A stretch of DNA of 14,571 nt from Oligoflexia bacterium (lineage in GTDB: Bacteria; Bdellovibrionota; UBA1018). Positions 14,435 through 14,571 of this stretch are shown piece by piece; position 1 is the stretch's first letter; each line of letters starts with the position of its first letter. The position numbers and the translations under genes were made by a program. The notes beneath the pieces are model-generated. The model searched no databases, had not been told where the DNA came from, and saw only the letters and a list, made by a program, of their open reading frames with translations. Where the stretch lies: assembly GCA_025352185.1 (NCBI GenBank), contig JANXTV010000249.1, positions 1-14,571 of the forward strand, in the 5' to 3' direction.

Positions 14435-14571
14435 GATCCATTCCTAAAAATGTTTCCGACTCTTCTTCGCGCTTCGAGTGCCCGAAGAAGAGGTACCGGG
14501 GTAAATTTTTTTCGCAGATTTTTTTTAAGCGAACGAGTTCCTTCGGGCCGTAGTAACGAATCCAACGACCC
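14427..14571 (-). CDS. 3' end of an unrecognised gene, cut by the window edge
   Basis: The last 47 codons of a minus-strand gene, entering from the right edge and stopping at TAA 14427-14429. The C-terminus reads RWIRYYGPKELVRLKKIC, then LPRYLFFGHSKREEESETFL, then GMDRG: basic and aromatic, with coding-like composition, better than the other two frames. I do not recognise the family. Its stop overlaps the GTG start of the YdjM-type hydrolase gene by 8 bases, and its last codons contain that gene's ribosome site. The overlap strongly supports this as a genuine gene and as an operon partner of the hydrolase. Confidence 0.6.
   Translation of the reverse strand, partial: GRWIRYYGPKELVRLKKICEKNLPRYLFFGHSKREEESETFLGMDRG

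Overview
The window (about 50% GC by eye) reads as chromosomal DNA from a Gram-negative bacterium. At least eight of the encoded proteins carry a Sec signal, an N-terminal membrane anchor or a lipobox. The mix of a secreted Fic protein, a papain-like amidase, a kinase-like protein and many exported hypothetical proteins fits Bdellovibrionota-type genomes. That assignment is inference only: there is no rRNA or marker gene here. I see no tRNA, rRNA, CRISPR array, insertion sequence or integrase.

Left part (1-1380): a small exported cysteine-containing protein (10-438, +). Next to it is a small acidic protein (463-657, -), just downstream of the 3' remnant of a histidine kinase ATPase domain (671-886, -). 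About 200 bases without a gene follow, then a DUF2171-type protein (1092-1325, +) closed by a clear intrinsic terminator.

Central plus-strand block (1536-8002): an 877-residue exported protein with a complete Fic motif, a 522-residue YiiX-like permuted papain amidase, a membrane-anchored SRPBCC/START-fold protein starting 5 bases after it, a lipoprotein of unknown function, and a GT2 glycosyltransferase.

Right part (8036-14571), all minus strand and read right to left: the 3' end of an unrecognised gene overlapping the start of a YdjM/DUF457-type membrane metal-dependent hydrolase; an exported protein with two DUF333 repeats whose start codon seems destroyed by one missing base; then a three-gene operon of an SMP-30-like beta-propeller lipoprotein, an ABC-2 ATPase and an ABC-2 permease, ending in a terminator built into the last codons of the permease. 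Beyond it lies a two-gene unit: an exported kinase-fold protein followed 4 bases later by an exported protein with ADP-ribosyltransferase-like motifs.

The most interesting theme is the clustering of exported proteins whose folds usually act on macromolecules or cell-envelope material: Fic (AMP transfer), kinase-like, ART-like and papain-like amidase, within about 8 kb. In a predator or symbiont these could be effectors. Nothing in the sequence proves this, and the kinase and ART assignments rest on short motifs read by eye.
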